NCBI RefSeq assembly: GCF_900143625.1
Contig: NZ_FRFF01000140.1
Coordinates: 62,001 to 126,000 of the forward strand
Direction of reading: 5' to 3'
Length of the DNA: 64,000 nucleotides
From: Nocardiopsis sp. JB363
Lineage (GTDB): Bacteria; Actinomycetota; Actinomycetes; Streptosporangiales; Streptosporangiaceae
The position numbers were made by a program, and so were the translations under genes. The number at the start of each line of letters is the position of its first letter. The first letter of the stretch is position 1. The notes under the pieces are model-generated. The model was not told the DNA's origin. It ran no database searches and worked only from the letters and a program-made list of their open reading frames with translations. This document shows positions 36,799 to 45,203 of this stretch, piece by piece.

Positions 36799-38256
36799 AT
36801 GAGCGAGCCCTTCAACCCCGGTGGCGGCTCCAACATCAAGGAGTCCCTCGCCTCATGGGGCGACCTCGCGGCCCTGCTGCGCGGTGGTGACCAAGGGGCG
36901 ATCGTCCCCGTCGTCATCCCTCGTGACAACCGTGGTCTGCGCTGGATGATCCTGGTGTGGTTCGGTCTGTTCGCGCTGCTGTCGGCGCTGGTCATGACCA
37001 TCCACGCGGTGTCGGGCGGTGTCAGCGGCACCATCTATGGGGCGCTGGCCGTGCCCACCCTCCTGGTGGGTGTGCTCAGCATCGCGGCCGCGATCCTTTG
37101 GTGGTGGCGCGGTTCGATCGTCGAGATCGAGGAGGGCACCACCGGCATCCTCACCAAGTACGGCGCCTTCGTGAAGAACATCGGCCCCGGTCGTCACTAC
37201 CTGTGGCACCCGTGGGCGCGTGTGGACTTCGTGGTGGACACCCGGACCGAGATCCCCTACACGGCCCCGGTCCTGGCTTGCCCCACCAGGGAGAACGTGC
37301 CGCTGAAGTCGATCGAGTTCTTCCTGAAGTTCCGCATCGACGAGCCGTACGCGTTCGTCACCACCATCGGGGCGAGCAACTTCGACCTGGTGCTGTCCAG
37401 CGCGGTGCAGGACGCCATCCGCCAGCGCAGCCGCATGGTGAACACCGAGTCCGCCTACGACCTGCGCGGTTCCAACGTGGAGGACATGCGTCGCCTGCTC
37501 AACGATCAGCTGCGCAAGTACGGCGTGGTCATCACCGGCTGCAACATCCCCGACGTACAGCTGCCCAGCCAGTACCAGCAGCACCTGGCCACCCGGGAGC
37601 GGGTCGCCAAGGAACTGGTCGCCTACGAGCAGGAGTGGGAGCTGACGCGCAAGCGTCGGATCGACACCCTGCTCATGGACATCGAGCGTTCCAAGAAGAC
37701 CCGTGACGCCAAGATCGTCGAGGTCAACGCCTCCCTCAACAAGGCGCGCAAGGACGTGGCGCAGATGTTGGAGGAGCAGGAGACCGAGGCCCAGCGGGTG
37801 CGGTACGAGATCGAGACGCGTGGTCGCGCGGACCTGGTGGCGGCCGAGAACGAGGCCAAGGCGCAGGAGCGTCTGGCCACCGCCTACCGGGACAACCGGG
37901 CCGTACTGGAGTACGAGCTGGCCCGGCGCCGTCTGGACGTCGGCTCGGCCTTGGCCGAGCGGGCTCCGCGTCCGGTGGTGGTGCAGACCGAGGCGGGCTC
38001 GGGGGATTCCTCGGCACTGTCGACGCTGCTCACCGCTCAGCTGTTGCCGCAGGTCATGGGCAGCGCTCCGGGCGGGCGTTCGACGATGTCGCCCGCGGGT
38101 GCCCGGGACGCGTTGGATTCTGCGCAGGGCGCGGTGGCCGCCGCGGCCTCCCGTCAGCAGCAGATGTCCGAGGAGTACCAACAACAGCAGGACAGCGCGA
38201 TGAGTCAGCAGTTCGAGCGCGGTGAGGGGTACGGCAAGCAGGGGCGTCGCCGCTGA
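36799..38256 (+). CDS. SPFH/band-7 membrane protein, second of a pair
   Basis: 485 residues, starting directly after the stop of the first SPFH gene with no gap. Two membrane helices (about 50-70 and 80-98), then the band-7 domain (about 108-270, opening EIEEGTTGILTKYGAFVKN), a charged coiled coil (about 275-385, KARKDVAQMLEEQETEAQ) and a Gln-rich tail. It resembles its neighbour in architecture but not closely in sequence. By analogy with HflK/HflC, the two may form one alternating ring; actinobacteria usually lack HflKC itself. Partner protease or enzyme unknown. Confidence 0.85.
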   Translation: MSEPFNPGGGSNIKESLASWGDLAALLRGGDQGAIVPVVIPRDNRGLRWMILVWFGLFALLSALVMTIHAVSGGVSGTIYGALAVPTLLVGVLSIAAAILWWWRGSIVEIEEGTTGILTKYGAFVKNIGPGRHYLWHPWARVDFVVDTRTEIPYTAPVLACPTRENVPLKSIEFFLKFRIDEPYAFVTTIGASNFDLVLSSAVQDAIRQRSRMVNTESAYDLRGSNVEDMRRLLNDQLRKYGVVITGCNIPDVQLPSQYQQHLATRERVAKELVAYEQEWELTRKRRIDTLLMDIERSKKTRDAKIVEVNASLNKARKDVAQMLEEQETEAQRVRYEIETRGRADLVAAENEAKAQERLATAYRDNRAVLEYELARRRLDVGSALAERAPRPVVVQTEAGSGDSSALSTLLTAQLLPQVMGSAPGGRSTMSPAGARDALDSAQGAVAAAASRQQQMSEEYQQQQDSAMSQQFERGEGYGKQGRRR

Positions 38257-38278
38257 TCGTCGTTCCCTCGAACGAGCG

Positions 38279-38322
38279 AGGGCCTCGCGGTCGTGGTCGA
38301 GTGCCACGGTCCGCGGGGCCCT
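38279..38322 (+). terminator. Long hairpin terminator after the SPFH pair
   Basis: Outer arms GGGCCTCGCGG (38280-38290) and CCGCGGGGCCC (38311-38321), inner arms CGTGG and CCACG (38292-38296, 38304-38308), then TTCGTCGTTT. Confidence 0.75.
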
Positions 38323-38349
38323 TCGTCGTTTCCCCGGGCCCGCTCCGGC

Positions 38350-38544
38350 TCAGCCGGTGGGAGACAGTGCCGCGTAGTCGGCGATGTCGATTCCGTGCCG
38401 GGCGGCGATCTCCACGAGGTCCTCGATCTCACCGGCCTGTGACGTCGCCAGGTCGTCGTCACCGACGGCGTGGGCGCGACGCAGCGCGGTGATGGAGTCG
38501 TGGAGCCGTAGGTGCAGGGTGAGGACGAACTCGCGCATGGACAT
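38350..38544 (-). CDS. Small conserved actinobacterial protein
   Basis: 64 residues, helical and acidic: MREFVLTLHLRLHDSITALR, then EIEDLVEIAARHGIDI. I recognise the type as a short actinobacterial protein of unknown function. On the coding strand GAGGAG lies 6 bases before the ATG at 38544. Its product is too short for a domain call; two helices likely. It runs convergent to the SPFH pair, with the terminator between. Confidence 0.7.
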   Translation of the reverse strand: MSMREFVLTLHLRLHDSITALRRAHAVGDDDLATSQAGEIEDLVEIAARHGIDIADYAALSPTG

Positions 38545-38743
38545 CTCCTCGGGTGAGTGGAGAGAGAACCGAAGGAGGCTCCCCAGGGGATACCACCCTG
38601 TCTACAGGTCCCGGGTGAGAGTCCGGTTGGACGCGGGCAGGAGTCGGCAAAGAGGAGGGTAAGAGTCCTGGTGGGGCCGAGCGCGAGGAGTGCGGGTCAG
38701 GGGCCGTGGCGCCCCGGGGTGGACCCCGGGGCGGATACGGAGC

Positions 38744-39400
38744 CTAGTGATCGACCCACACGTACCAGTCGTCGGATACGTGCTCGTAGATGCGGGAGCC
38801 CTGGCCGGGGACGAATTCCCCGACGGGGATCTCTTCGGTGCTGTGGGCCAGCCCGGCGGGCTGGAACAGGCCGGCGCCCTCGATGCCGTAGTGGGTGACG
38901 TCGCCGTCCTGGGACACGCTGCGCAGCGAGTACATGCCGGTCCACTCGCCGTTGCGAGGGACCGCGGTGGCCGCTCCGGTGTCCTCGCGTAGTTCCAGGA
39001 GCTGGTCGGTCGAGGCGCTCACCCGGGTCTTCAGCGGAATGTCGGCCACGGACAGGCCCAAGGCGACGAACGCGATCAGTGGCGCACTCAGCCAGCGCAG
39101 CCAGTAGCGGCGGATCATCGGGCGGGCGACGGCGAGCGCGATGCCCAGCCGCAGTGCGCCCATGCCGGCCAGCAATAGACCACCGCCGAGGCCGATGACG
39201 AACGTGGGCAGGTGCCCGGCGGGCACGCTGTCCTCGAAGAGCAGGACGAGACCGACCAGAACACAGGCCGGGATGTAGAGACGACCGGGTGGACGTGAGG
39301 CCCAGTCGATCAGGCGCTGTCCCAGCGTCGGTTGCTCCGCGATCTCGATCAGCTTGGCCACGGACCCGTCAGGGTTCGGACCGGAAGCTGAGGCGGACAT
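38744..39400 (-). CDS. Membrane protein of unknown function
   Basis: 218 residues with about four membrane segments (LYIPACVLVGLVLLFE, TFVIGLGGGLLLAGMGALRL, LSAPLIAFVALGLSV) and a soluble C-terminal part with an SVSQDGDVTHYGIEG segment. ATG 39400 is preferred: GGGGGG lies a few bases upstream, and the extra 18 residues of the longer frame look like leader. I do not recognise a family. The next gene on the same strand (39473-40105) is upstream of it and also encodes a membrane protein, so the two may be co-transcribed. Confidence 0.7.
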   Translation of the reverse strand: MSASASGPNPDGSVAKLIEIAEQPTLGQRLIDWASRPPGRLYIPACVLVGLVLLFEDSVPAGHLPTFVIGLGGGLLLAGMGALRLGIALAVARPMIRRYWLRWLSAPLIAFVALGLSVADIPLKTRVSASTDQLLELREDTGAATAVPRNGEWTGMYSLRSVSQDGDVTHYGIEGAGLFQPAGLAHSTEEIPVGEFVPGQGSRIYEHVSDDWYVWVDH

Positions 39401-39472
39401 GGCGTTCCCCCCACCGAATCCGGGTGATGCGACGCGGCAGGCGTAACGGCACAAAGGCGAGAACGAGCCGCG

Positions 39473-40105
39473 TCACAGTCGATACGGCCGTCGAAGCGCG
39501 GCCTGCTCCACAGGATAGAGCAGTGGCGGGGCGTGTTCGGGGCGTCGGTGAGAAATAGTGGGAGCTTTCCTACTCGTCGTCGATACCGGCCGTCCTTCGC
39601 TTCGGGGGGAAGCGGGGACTCGGACACCGAGGACCAGGTAGTCCCACGACCATCGCCCTCCGGCCATGGCCATGAGCAAGCACACCGCTGTGACCAGCGC
39701 GGTCGACCCCCAAGAGCCGAACGGCGACAGGTGGTCGGTGCCCGCCCCGAGCGTGCCGACCACCGCCGCGAGGGCGAGCGCGGGGCCGGTCAGCCGTGTG
39801 AGCAGACCCACTGCGAAGGAGACCGAGAACGCCACGAGCAGGGCGGGCACGAGCGGTGTGAGAAAGGTGAGCGGGGTGAGTCCGGAGTCGGAGAGGCGTT
39901 CGGCGATCAGGTGTTCCCGGCCGCGTAGGGCCAGCCCGAACTCGGCGAACACCCAGCCCACGCCCACACGGGTCACGGCGGCGGCGACGTCGTACAGGCG
40001 CCCGGGTGGAACGTGCGGAGCGTTCGGGAGGCGTGTGCCGAGGGCCGGGCGCCGCTTCCTGCGGGCCCGTGGCGGGGGAGCGGGTCGGGGCCTGCCCTGT
40101 TGCAT
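39473..40105 (-). CDS. DoxX-like integral membrane protein
   Basis: 210 residues. Basic Pro/Arg-rich N terminus, then four membrane segments ([70 protein letters not shown]), the size and spacing of a DoxX-type protein, whose role is linked to redox metabolism in other bacteria. The second ATG (40105) has AAGGA 6 bases upstream, better placed than the first (40111). A 15-bp imperfect palindrome (40157-40171) lies upstream, shared with the divergent rnhB promoter region. Confidence 0.65.
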   Translation of the reverse strand: MQQGRPRPAPPPRARRKRRPALGTRLPNAPHVPPGRLYDVAAAVTRVGVGWVFAEFGLALRGREHLIAERLSDSGLTPLTFLTPLVPALLVAFSVSFAVGLLTRLTGPALALAAVVGTLGAGTDHLSPFGSWGSTALVTAVCLLMAMAGGRWSWDYLVLGVRVPASPRSEGRPVSTTSRKAPTISHRRPEHAPPLLYPVEQAALRRPYRL

Positions 40106-40156
40106 GTCCATTCCTTCCGGGGGACCGGCGGTGGCGACAAGCGGAAACTACCCAAC

Positions 40157-40180
40157 GTCACTGTCAATGACCGACTGTCA
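40157..40180. promoter_or_regulatory. Imperfect palindrome between DoxX-like gene and rnhB
   Basis: GTCACTGTCAATGAC (40157-40171) is a 15-bp imperfect palindrome and ACTGTCA is repeated at 40174-40180. Operator-like, regulator unknown. Confidence 0.4.
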
Positions 40181-40274
40181 TGGCCGGTGGGTCGTGCAAA
40201 ACCCGGTGGAAAACCACGACGACGGGGTTTTCGTCTCTCTCGTGGCGCACGGAACACGCCCTAAGGTGGAACGC

Positions 40275-40973
40275 GTGCCGACGACTTCCCGAAAGCCCAG
40301 CCCCCCGCCCGCCCCCACCTTGGAAGTGGAGAACGAACTTCGCGCCTCGGGCGCCCAAGTGGTGGCCGGGATGGACGAGGTGGGGCGCGGGGCCTGGGCG
40401 GGGCCGCTCCTGGTGTGCGCCGCAGTCCCCGGCGAGGGTGAGCCGCCCGCCGGGCTCACCGACTCCAAACGACTCACCCCCAAGCGCCGCCGGGAACTGG
40501 TCGTGGAGATCGAACCCTGGGTCGCCGACCACGCCTTCGGTTGGTCCTCACCGGCCGAGATCGACGAGGTGGGGATGACCGAGGCCCTGCACCGGGCCGG
40601 TCGTCGTGCCCTGGACGGCCTCGACCCCCGCCCCGACGCCGTTCTCCTCGATGGCAGGCACGACTTCATCGGTCGCCCCTGGCGGGTGCGCACCCAGGTC
40701 AAGGGCGACCTGACCTGCGTCAGCGTGGCCGCGGCCGCGATCCTGGCCAAGGTCCGACGGGACGCGCTCATGGCCGAACTGGCCGAGGACCATCCCGGCT
40801 ACGGGTTCGAGAAGGCCGTCGGCTATCCCTCTCCCGTCCATCGCGCCACCCTCGCCGAATCCGGCCCCACTCCTCACCATCGGATGAGTTGGTCCTACTT
40901 GGACGCCCTGCCCCGTTGGAGTCACCTACGGGTGGTTCGAACCGTGCCGGACGGTGCCCCGCCCCTGTTCTGA
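40275..40973 (+). CDS. rnhB: Ribonuclease HII
   Basis: 232 residues. Cleaves RNA in RNA-DNA hybrids, including single ribonucleotides left in DNA. The metal-binding residues are D34-E35 ([14 protein letters not shown]), D126 (VLLDGRHDF) and D163 (AKVRRDALM), and the conserved tyrosine is in [15 protein letters not shown]. The GTG at 40275 has AAGGTGGA upstream; the frame is open far upstream but that part is not family sequence. It is divergent from the membrane protein gene and 136 bases before the AAA+ gene. Confidence 0.96.
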   Translation: MPTTSRKPSPPPAPTLEVENELRASGAQVVAGMDEVGRGAWAGPLLVCAAVPGEGEPPAGLTDSKRLTPKRRRELVVEIEPWVADHAFGWSSPAEIDEVGMTEALHRAGRRALDGLDPRPDAVLLDGRHDFIGRPWRVRTQVKGDLTCVSVAAAAILAKVRRDALMAELAEDHPGYGFEKAVGYPSPVHRATLAESGPTPHHRMSWSYLDALPRWSHLRVVRTVPDGAPPLF

Positions 40974-41109
40974 ACCTCGACCCGACCGGCCCACGACACG
41001 CCGGCCCGCACTGGACATCCGACCCCCGATGGGGCAAGGCTGTTCCTTGCCCACACCCTCGGCCCGCCCCCGGGCCGCCCAGGCGACCCCCACGCAGGAA
41101 GGGGCATGG

Positions 41110-43566
41110 ATGACGCGGGAGACGAGCCCCGCCGCGACGCGGGCGGCGCCCCCCTCGGGGTTGGAGCGCCTACGCGCGGCCTATCACCGTGTCCCCTTGG
41201 GCCGCCGTCTCGTGGCGGCACTGGTCCTGGTCACGGTGGTCGTGATCCTCGCCTTCGTGCTGAGCCTGCCGGTGTTCCCGGTCCTGCTCGGTACGATCCT
41301 GGCCCTCATCGCCTTCAACGCCTTGATGAAGTCCCTCGACGCGTTCCTCACCGTGCTGGTCGGCGTGGTGTGGCTGGCCATCGCCGTGCCCCTGTTCCAG
41401 ATCCCCCTGCTGGGCAGACCCGTCGGCCTGCTCGTCCTTCCCCTGCCCCTTTTGGTGACCCTGGCCGCGGGGCGCGCTCGGGAATTCCCCGTCTGGCACA
41501 CGTCTCTGCTGTCGCTCACCGCCGGGCTCATCGTCGGATTCTCCGTGGCCCTGCTCGGGATGGTCATCGAACCCTTCCCCGGCGGAGCCGGGATCGCCGC
41601 GCTCTACGTCGCGGCGGGCGCCTGCCTGCTGTGGCGACTACTCGCCTCCAAACAGGTCATCAAGGAGAGTCGCGAGAACGAACGCAAACGAAGCGGAAGC
41701 GGTGCCCGACCCAAGGCCGCCGGGTCCGGTAGAACGGCCGCCCAGGCCCCCTCGCTGCGCGGCCGGGCCTCGGACGCTCCCGAGCGTGGCGCCGCCAAGG
41801 GCGACGACGGGGAGGACACGGAACCCGTTCCGGTCGACCAAGCGCTGGCCGAACTCGAAGACATGATCGGCCTGGACCCCGTCAAACAGCAGGTGCGGGG
41901 GTTGGCCGCCTCCATCGAGGCCGCCCGGCTGCGCGCCGACGCCGGGCTGACCGTCGAGCGCCCCCTGCGCCACCTGGTCTTCTCCGGGCCGCCCGGTACC
42001 GGCAAGACCAGCGTCGCCCGTACCCTCGCCACCATCTTCCACTCCTTCGGGCTGTTGCCCACCTCCCGTGTGGTGGAGGCCCAGCGCGCCGACCTGGTCG
42101 GCGAGTACCTCGGTGCGACCGCGATCAAGACCAACGAGCTCATCGACAGCGCCATGGGCGGGGTGCTCTTCATCGACGAGGCCTATTCGCTGGTCAACGA
42201 AGGAGACGGCCAGTCCGACCGGTTCGGCAACGAGGCGGTCCAGACACTCCTCAAGCGCGCGGAGGACGATCGGGACGGGTTGGTCATCGTGCTCGCCGGC
42301 TACGACAAGGAGATGGACGCGTTCTTGGCCTCCAACCCGGGTCTGGCCTCGCGCTTCGCCACCCGCATCACCTTCCCCGGCTACAGCGCCGACGAACTGT
42401 TCCGCATCTCCGAGCGCCTCGTCGCCGCCCGCGGCGACTCCCTGGACGCCGACGCCGCCCGCACCCTGCGTCGCCGCTACGACCAGGCCGTCCAACGCCA
42501 GGCGGTGGACGAGCTCGGCAACGGCCGCTTCGCACGCTCCCTGGTGGAGAAGAGCTGCCAGGCGCGGGACGTGCGTGTGGTCACCTCGGGGGTGGGCGGC
42601 GACGAACCGGCGCCCCGACGACCCAGCGCCGACGACCTGGTCACCGTGCGCTCGGCCGATGTCGAGGCCGCCTACACCGAACTCACCTCCCGCCTGCCCG
42701 GCTTCGGTGAGGCGCCCGGCCTGGAGGAGGCCATGGCCGAACTCGACGGCATGATCGGTCTGGAGCCGGTCAAGGAACAGGTGCGTTCCCTGGTCGCCCA
42801 GCTCCGGGTGGCCCGCCTGCGCGAGGAGCAGGGCCTGCCGCACCAGCCGCCGCTGCGTCACCTGGTCTTCACCGGCCCGCCCGGCACCGGCAAGACCACG
42901 GTGGCGCGCGTGCTGGGGCGGGTCTTCGCCGCGTTGGGGATGCTCGGTCGCGCCGAGGTCGTGGAGGCCCAGCGCGCCGACCTGGTGGGGGAGCACCTGG
43001 GTGCCACGGCGGTCAAGACCAACCGGCTCATCGACCGGGCCCTGGGCGGCGTGCTGTTCGTCGACGAGGCCTATTCGCTCGTCAACCCCGGGTACAGCGG
43101 CGGCGACGCGTTCGGTGCCGAGGCCATCCAGACCCTGCTCAAGCGTGCCGAGGACGACCGTGACCGTCTCGTGGTGGTGTTGGCGGGCTACACCGGCGAG
43201 ATGGATCGTTTCCTGGTCTCCAACGCGGGGTTGGCCTCCCGGTTCAACGTGCGGGTGCGGTTCCCCTCGTACTCGGCGGACGAACTCTCGGAGATCGCCG
43301 ACACCGTGGCCGCGCGCACCGGAGACGTCTTCGACGACACCGCCCGCGAGGACCTGCACAGCATCTTCACGCACGTGTGCGAGGCGGGTTGGATCGACGA
43401 GCTGGGCAACGGTCGTTTCGCCCGCTCCCTGTACGAGGGGGCCTGTTCCCACCGGGACCTGCGGGTCTCCCAGGAGCTGGGGGAGTCGGCCACCGCCACC
43501 GAGCTGACCGTGATCACCAGCGACGACGTGCGCAGGGCCTACTCCGACGCCACCCAACAGAGCTGA
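41110..43566 (+). CDS. Membrane-anchored double AAA+ ATPase (CbbX/SpoVK type)
   Basis: 818 residues. Residues about 30-175 have five or so membrane helices (LVAALVLVTVVVILAFVL, VLLGTILALIAFNAL and others), then a linker, then two CbbX-type AAA+ modules: Walker A GPPGTGKTSVAR at about 293 and GPPGTGKTTVAR at about 588, each with the VVEAQRADLVGE and FIDEAYSL/FVDEAYSL Walker B stretches and a Sensor ELGNGRFAR. Both modules look catalytically complete. CbbX-family ATPases remodel protein complexes. The membrane fusion is unusual to me. Start at ATG 41110 uses AGGAAGGGG upstream; an overlapping ATG at 41106 is in another frame. Substrate unknown. Confidence 0.88.
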   Translation: MTRETSPAATRAAPPSGLERLRAAYHRVPLGRRLVAALVLVTVVVILAFVLSLPVFPVLLGTILALIAFNALMKSLDAFLTVLVGVVWLAIAVPLFQIPLLGRPVGLLVLPLPLLVTLAAGRAREFPVWHTSLLSLTAGLIVGFSVALLGMVIEPFPGGAGIAALYVAAGACLLWRLLASKQVIKESRENERKRSGSGARPKAAGSGRTAAQAPSLRGRASDAPERGAAKGDDGEDTEPVPVDQALAELEDMIGLDPVKQQVRGLAASIEAARLRADAGLTVERPLRHLVFSGPPGTGKTSVARTLATIFHSFGLLPTSRVVEAQRADLVGEYLGATAIKTNELIDSAMGGVLFIDEAYSLVNEGDGQSDRFGNEAVQTLLKRAEDDRDGLVIVLAGYDKEMDAFLASNPGLASRFATRITFPGYSADELFRISERLVAARGDSLDADAARTLRRRYDQAVQRQAVDELGNGRFARSLVEKSCQARDVRVVTSGVGGDEPAPRRPSADDLVTVRSADVEAAYTELTSRLPGFGEAPGLEEAMAELDGMIGLEPVKEQVRSLVAQLRVARLREEQGLPHQPPLRHLVFTGPPGTGKTTVARVLGRVFAALGMLGRAEVVEAQRADLVGEHLGATAVKTNRLIDRALGGVLFVDEAYSLVNPGYSGGDAFGAEAIQTLLKRAEDDRDRLVVVLAGYTGEMDRFLVSNAGLASRFNVRVRFPSYSADELSEIADTVAARTGDVFDDTAREDLHSIFTHVCEAGWIDELGNGRFARSLYEGACSHRDLRVSQELGESATATELTVITSDDVRRAYSDATQQS

Positions 43567-43589
43567 GGAACCGCTGGAACGGCGGCTGC

Positions 43590-43602
43590 TACTGTCCAGT
43601 AC
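43590..43602 (+). promoter_or_regulatory. Leaderless-type -10 element for the nucleotidyltransferase gene
   Basis: TACTGT (43590-43595) lies 7 bases before the ATG at 43603, with no Shine-Dalgarno in the gap. Confidence 0.45.
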
Positions 43603-44328
43603 ATGACCGCCTCATCTGCATCCAGCGAAACCCCCGTCACGCAGGCACTGATCCTCGCCGGCGGACAGGCCACCCGGTTGCGGCCCTACACCGACACCCG
43701 CCCCAAGGCGATGGTGGAGGTGGCCGGACGGCCCATCATCGACTACCAACTCGAATGGTTGGCCTCGCACGGTGTCGAGCAGGTCGTCGTGTCCTGCGGC
43801 TACAAGGCCGAGGTCCTGCGCGAGCACCTGGAGGCCCGAACCGAGGGCCCCGAGATCACCCTCCTGGTGGAGGACGAGCCGCTCGGCCGCGGGGGCGCCC
43901 TGCGCTACGCCGCCGGCGGACTGCGCGACCCCGAGGCCCCCTACTTCGCCCTGAACGGAGACGTCCTCACCTGGTTCCCGTTGGACGAACTGGTGCGCCG
44001 GCACCGGGCCAAGGGCGGTCTCGCCACCCTGGCCCTGTCGCAGTTCCGTACCACCTGGGGCATCGTCGACGTCGACGACCAGGACCGCGTCGAGGGGTTC
44101 ACCCAGAGCCCGCTGCTGCCGGTCTGGATCAACGCGGGCGTGTACCTGTTCGAACCCGGCATCACCTCGCTGTTGCCGGCCAAGGGCGACCACGAGTCCT
44201 CGACCTTTCCCGAGTTGGCGGAGGCCGGGAAGCTCACGGCCTACCGCATCGACGGGTTCTGGCGTGGTGTGGACACCGCCAAGGACGTCAAGGAGGCCGG
44301 TACCGAGATCGAGGCCATGCGCGGCTGA
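43603..44328 (+). CDS. Sugar nucleotidyltransferase (NTP_transferase family)
   Basis: 241 residues with the Rossmann-like nucleotidyltransferase core: ALILAGGQATRLRPYT (the GGxxTRLxPxT loop), PKAMVEVAGRPII, and the metal-binding ALNGDVLTWFP. It makes an NDP-sugar from a sugar 1-phosphate and NTP; GDP-mannose and glucose-1-phosphate types are both possible. It lacks the C-terminal beta-helix, so it is the short form. Likely leaderless. It is 80 bases upstream of a phosphatase gene on the same strand. Confidence 0.88.
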   Translation: MTASSASSETPVTQALILAGGQATRLRPYTDTRPKAMVEVAGRPIIDYQLEWLASHGVEQVVVSCGYKAEVLREHLEARTEGPEITLLVEDEPLGRGGALRYAAGGLRDPEAPYFALNGDVLTWFPLDELVRRHRAKGGLATLALSQFRTTWGIVDVDDQDRVEGFTQSPLLPVWINAGVYLFEPGITSLLPAKGDHESSTFPELAEAGKLTAYRIDGFWRGVDTAKDVKEAGTEIEAMRG

Positions 44329-44395
44329 GATCCCGCGAGCGACCGGCATCCGTCCGGTCGTCGTACCCCGTGCGGTGGGGCGCCGGGGAGGTGGG

Positions 44396-44408
44396 TATCG
44401 TCACGGTC
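44396..44408 (+). promoter_or_regulatory. Leaderless-type -10 element for the tyrosine phosphatase gene
   Basis: TATCGT (44396-44401) is followed after 7 bases by the GTG at 44409, which lacks a well-spaced Shine-Dalgarno. Confidence 0.4.
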
Positions 44409-45188
44409 GTGACGAACGACGGTTTCCTCCTCCCCAGTGCCCCCAACTTCCGTGACCTCGGCGGCCACCGCACGAAGGAAGGCCGCACCGTGCGCGATGG
44501 GTTGTTGTACCGCTCCGACGCGCTGCACACCCTCACCGAGCAGGAGCGGACCACCTACGACGGCTTCGGTATCCGCCAGCTCATCGACCTGCGCAGTTCC
44601 CACGAACGCGACCGGCTCCCCGACCTGATCCCGGACGGCGCCGAGTACACGGCGATCGGCGTGCAGAGGACCGAGTCGGCCGGTGCCAATTTCATCGACC
44701 TGTTCGGTGACCCCGAGCAGGCCCGTATCGCCTTCGGCGATGGCGCCGCCGAAAAGTACATGTACGAGGTCTACCGCGGGCTGGTCACCGACACCGAGGC
44801 CTTGGACGGCTACCGCGACCTGGTGGAACGCGCCGCCAAGGGGCCGACCTCGCTGGTCTTCCACTGCAGCGCCGGTAAGGACCGCACCGGCTGGGGCGCG
44901 GCCGTGCTGCTCACCATCCTGGGTGTGGACCGCGAGGTCGTCGTCGCCGACTACGTGGTCAGCAACGACCGCCAGGAGGCCACCGATCACTGGATGCGCC
45001 TGTTGTCCCAGGAAAGCGGCCTTCCGTGGGAGGACATCCAGCCGATGACCCGGGTCAAGCCGGACTACCTGAACAGCGCGTTCGCCCTCGTCGACCAGGA
45101 GTACGGGTCCTTCGACGCCTACGTCGCGGGCGGCCTCAAGCTCACCGGAGCGACGATCGAGAGCCTCAAGGCCCGCATGCTCGCCTGA
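44409..45188 (+). CDS. Tyrosine/serine phosphatase (MptpB-type)
   Basis: 259 residues, Y_phosphatase3 family. N-terminal SAPNFRDLGGHRT and LYRSDALHTLTEQE are family signatures, and the active-site loop HCSAGKDRT is a CX5R motif with an invariant Asp. Members remove phosphate from tyrosine, serine or phosphoinositides. An alternative in-frame GTG at 44391 adds six residues but lies with no spacing after GGGGAG; the GTG at 44409 is preferred because of the -10 at 44396. Neighbours do not fix the substrate. Confidence 0.88.
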   Translation: MTNDGFLLPSAPNFRDLGGHRTKEGRTVRDGLLYRSDALHTLTEQERTTYDGFGIRQLIDLRSSHERDRLPDLIPDGAEYTAIGVQRTESAGANFIDLFGDPEQARIAFGDGAAEKYMYEVYRGLVTDTEALDGYRDLVERAAKGPTSLVFHCSAGKDRTGWGAAVLLTILGVDREVVVADYVVSNDRQEATDHWMRLLSQESGLPWEDIQPMTRVKPDYLNSAFALVDQEYGSFDAYVAGGLKLTGATIESLKARMLA

Positions 45189-45203
45189 TCGACGCCGGCC
45201 CGG

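Noticed and set aside
38545-38743. RNase P RNA or riboswitch
   Set aside because: Too short and lacking the RNase P GAGGAAAGTCC core; no riboswitch consensus recognised.
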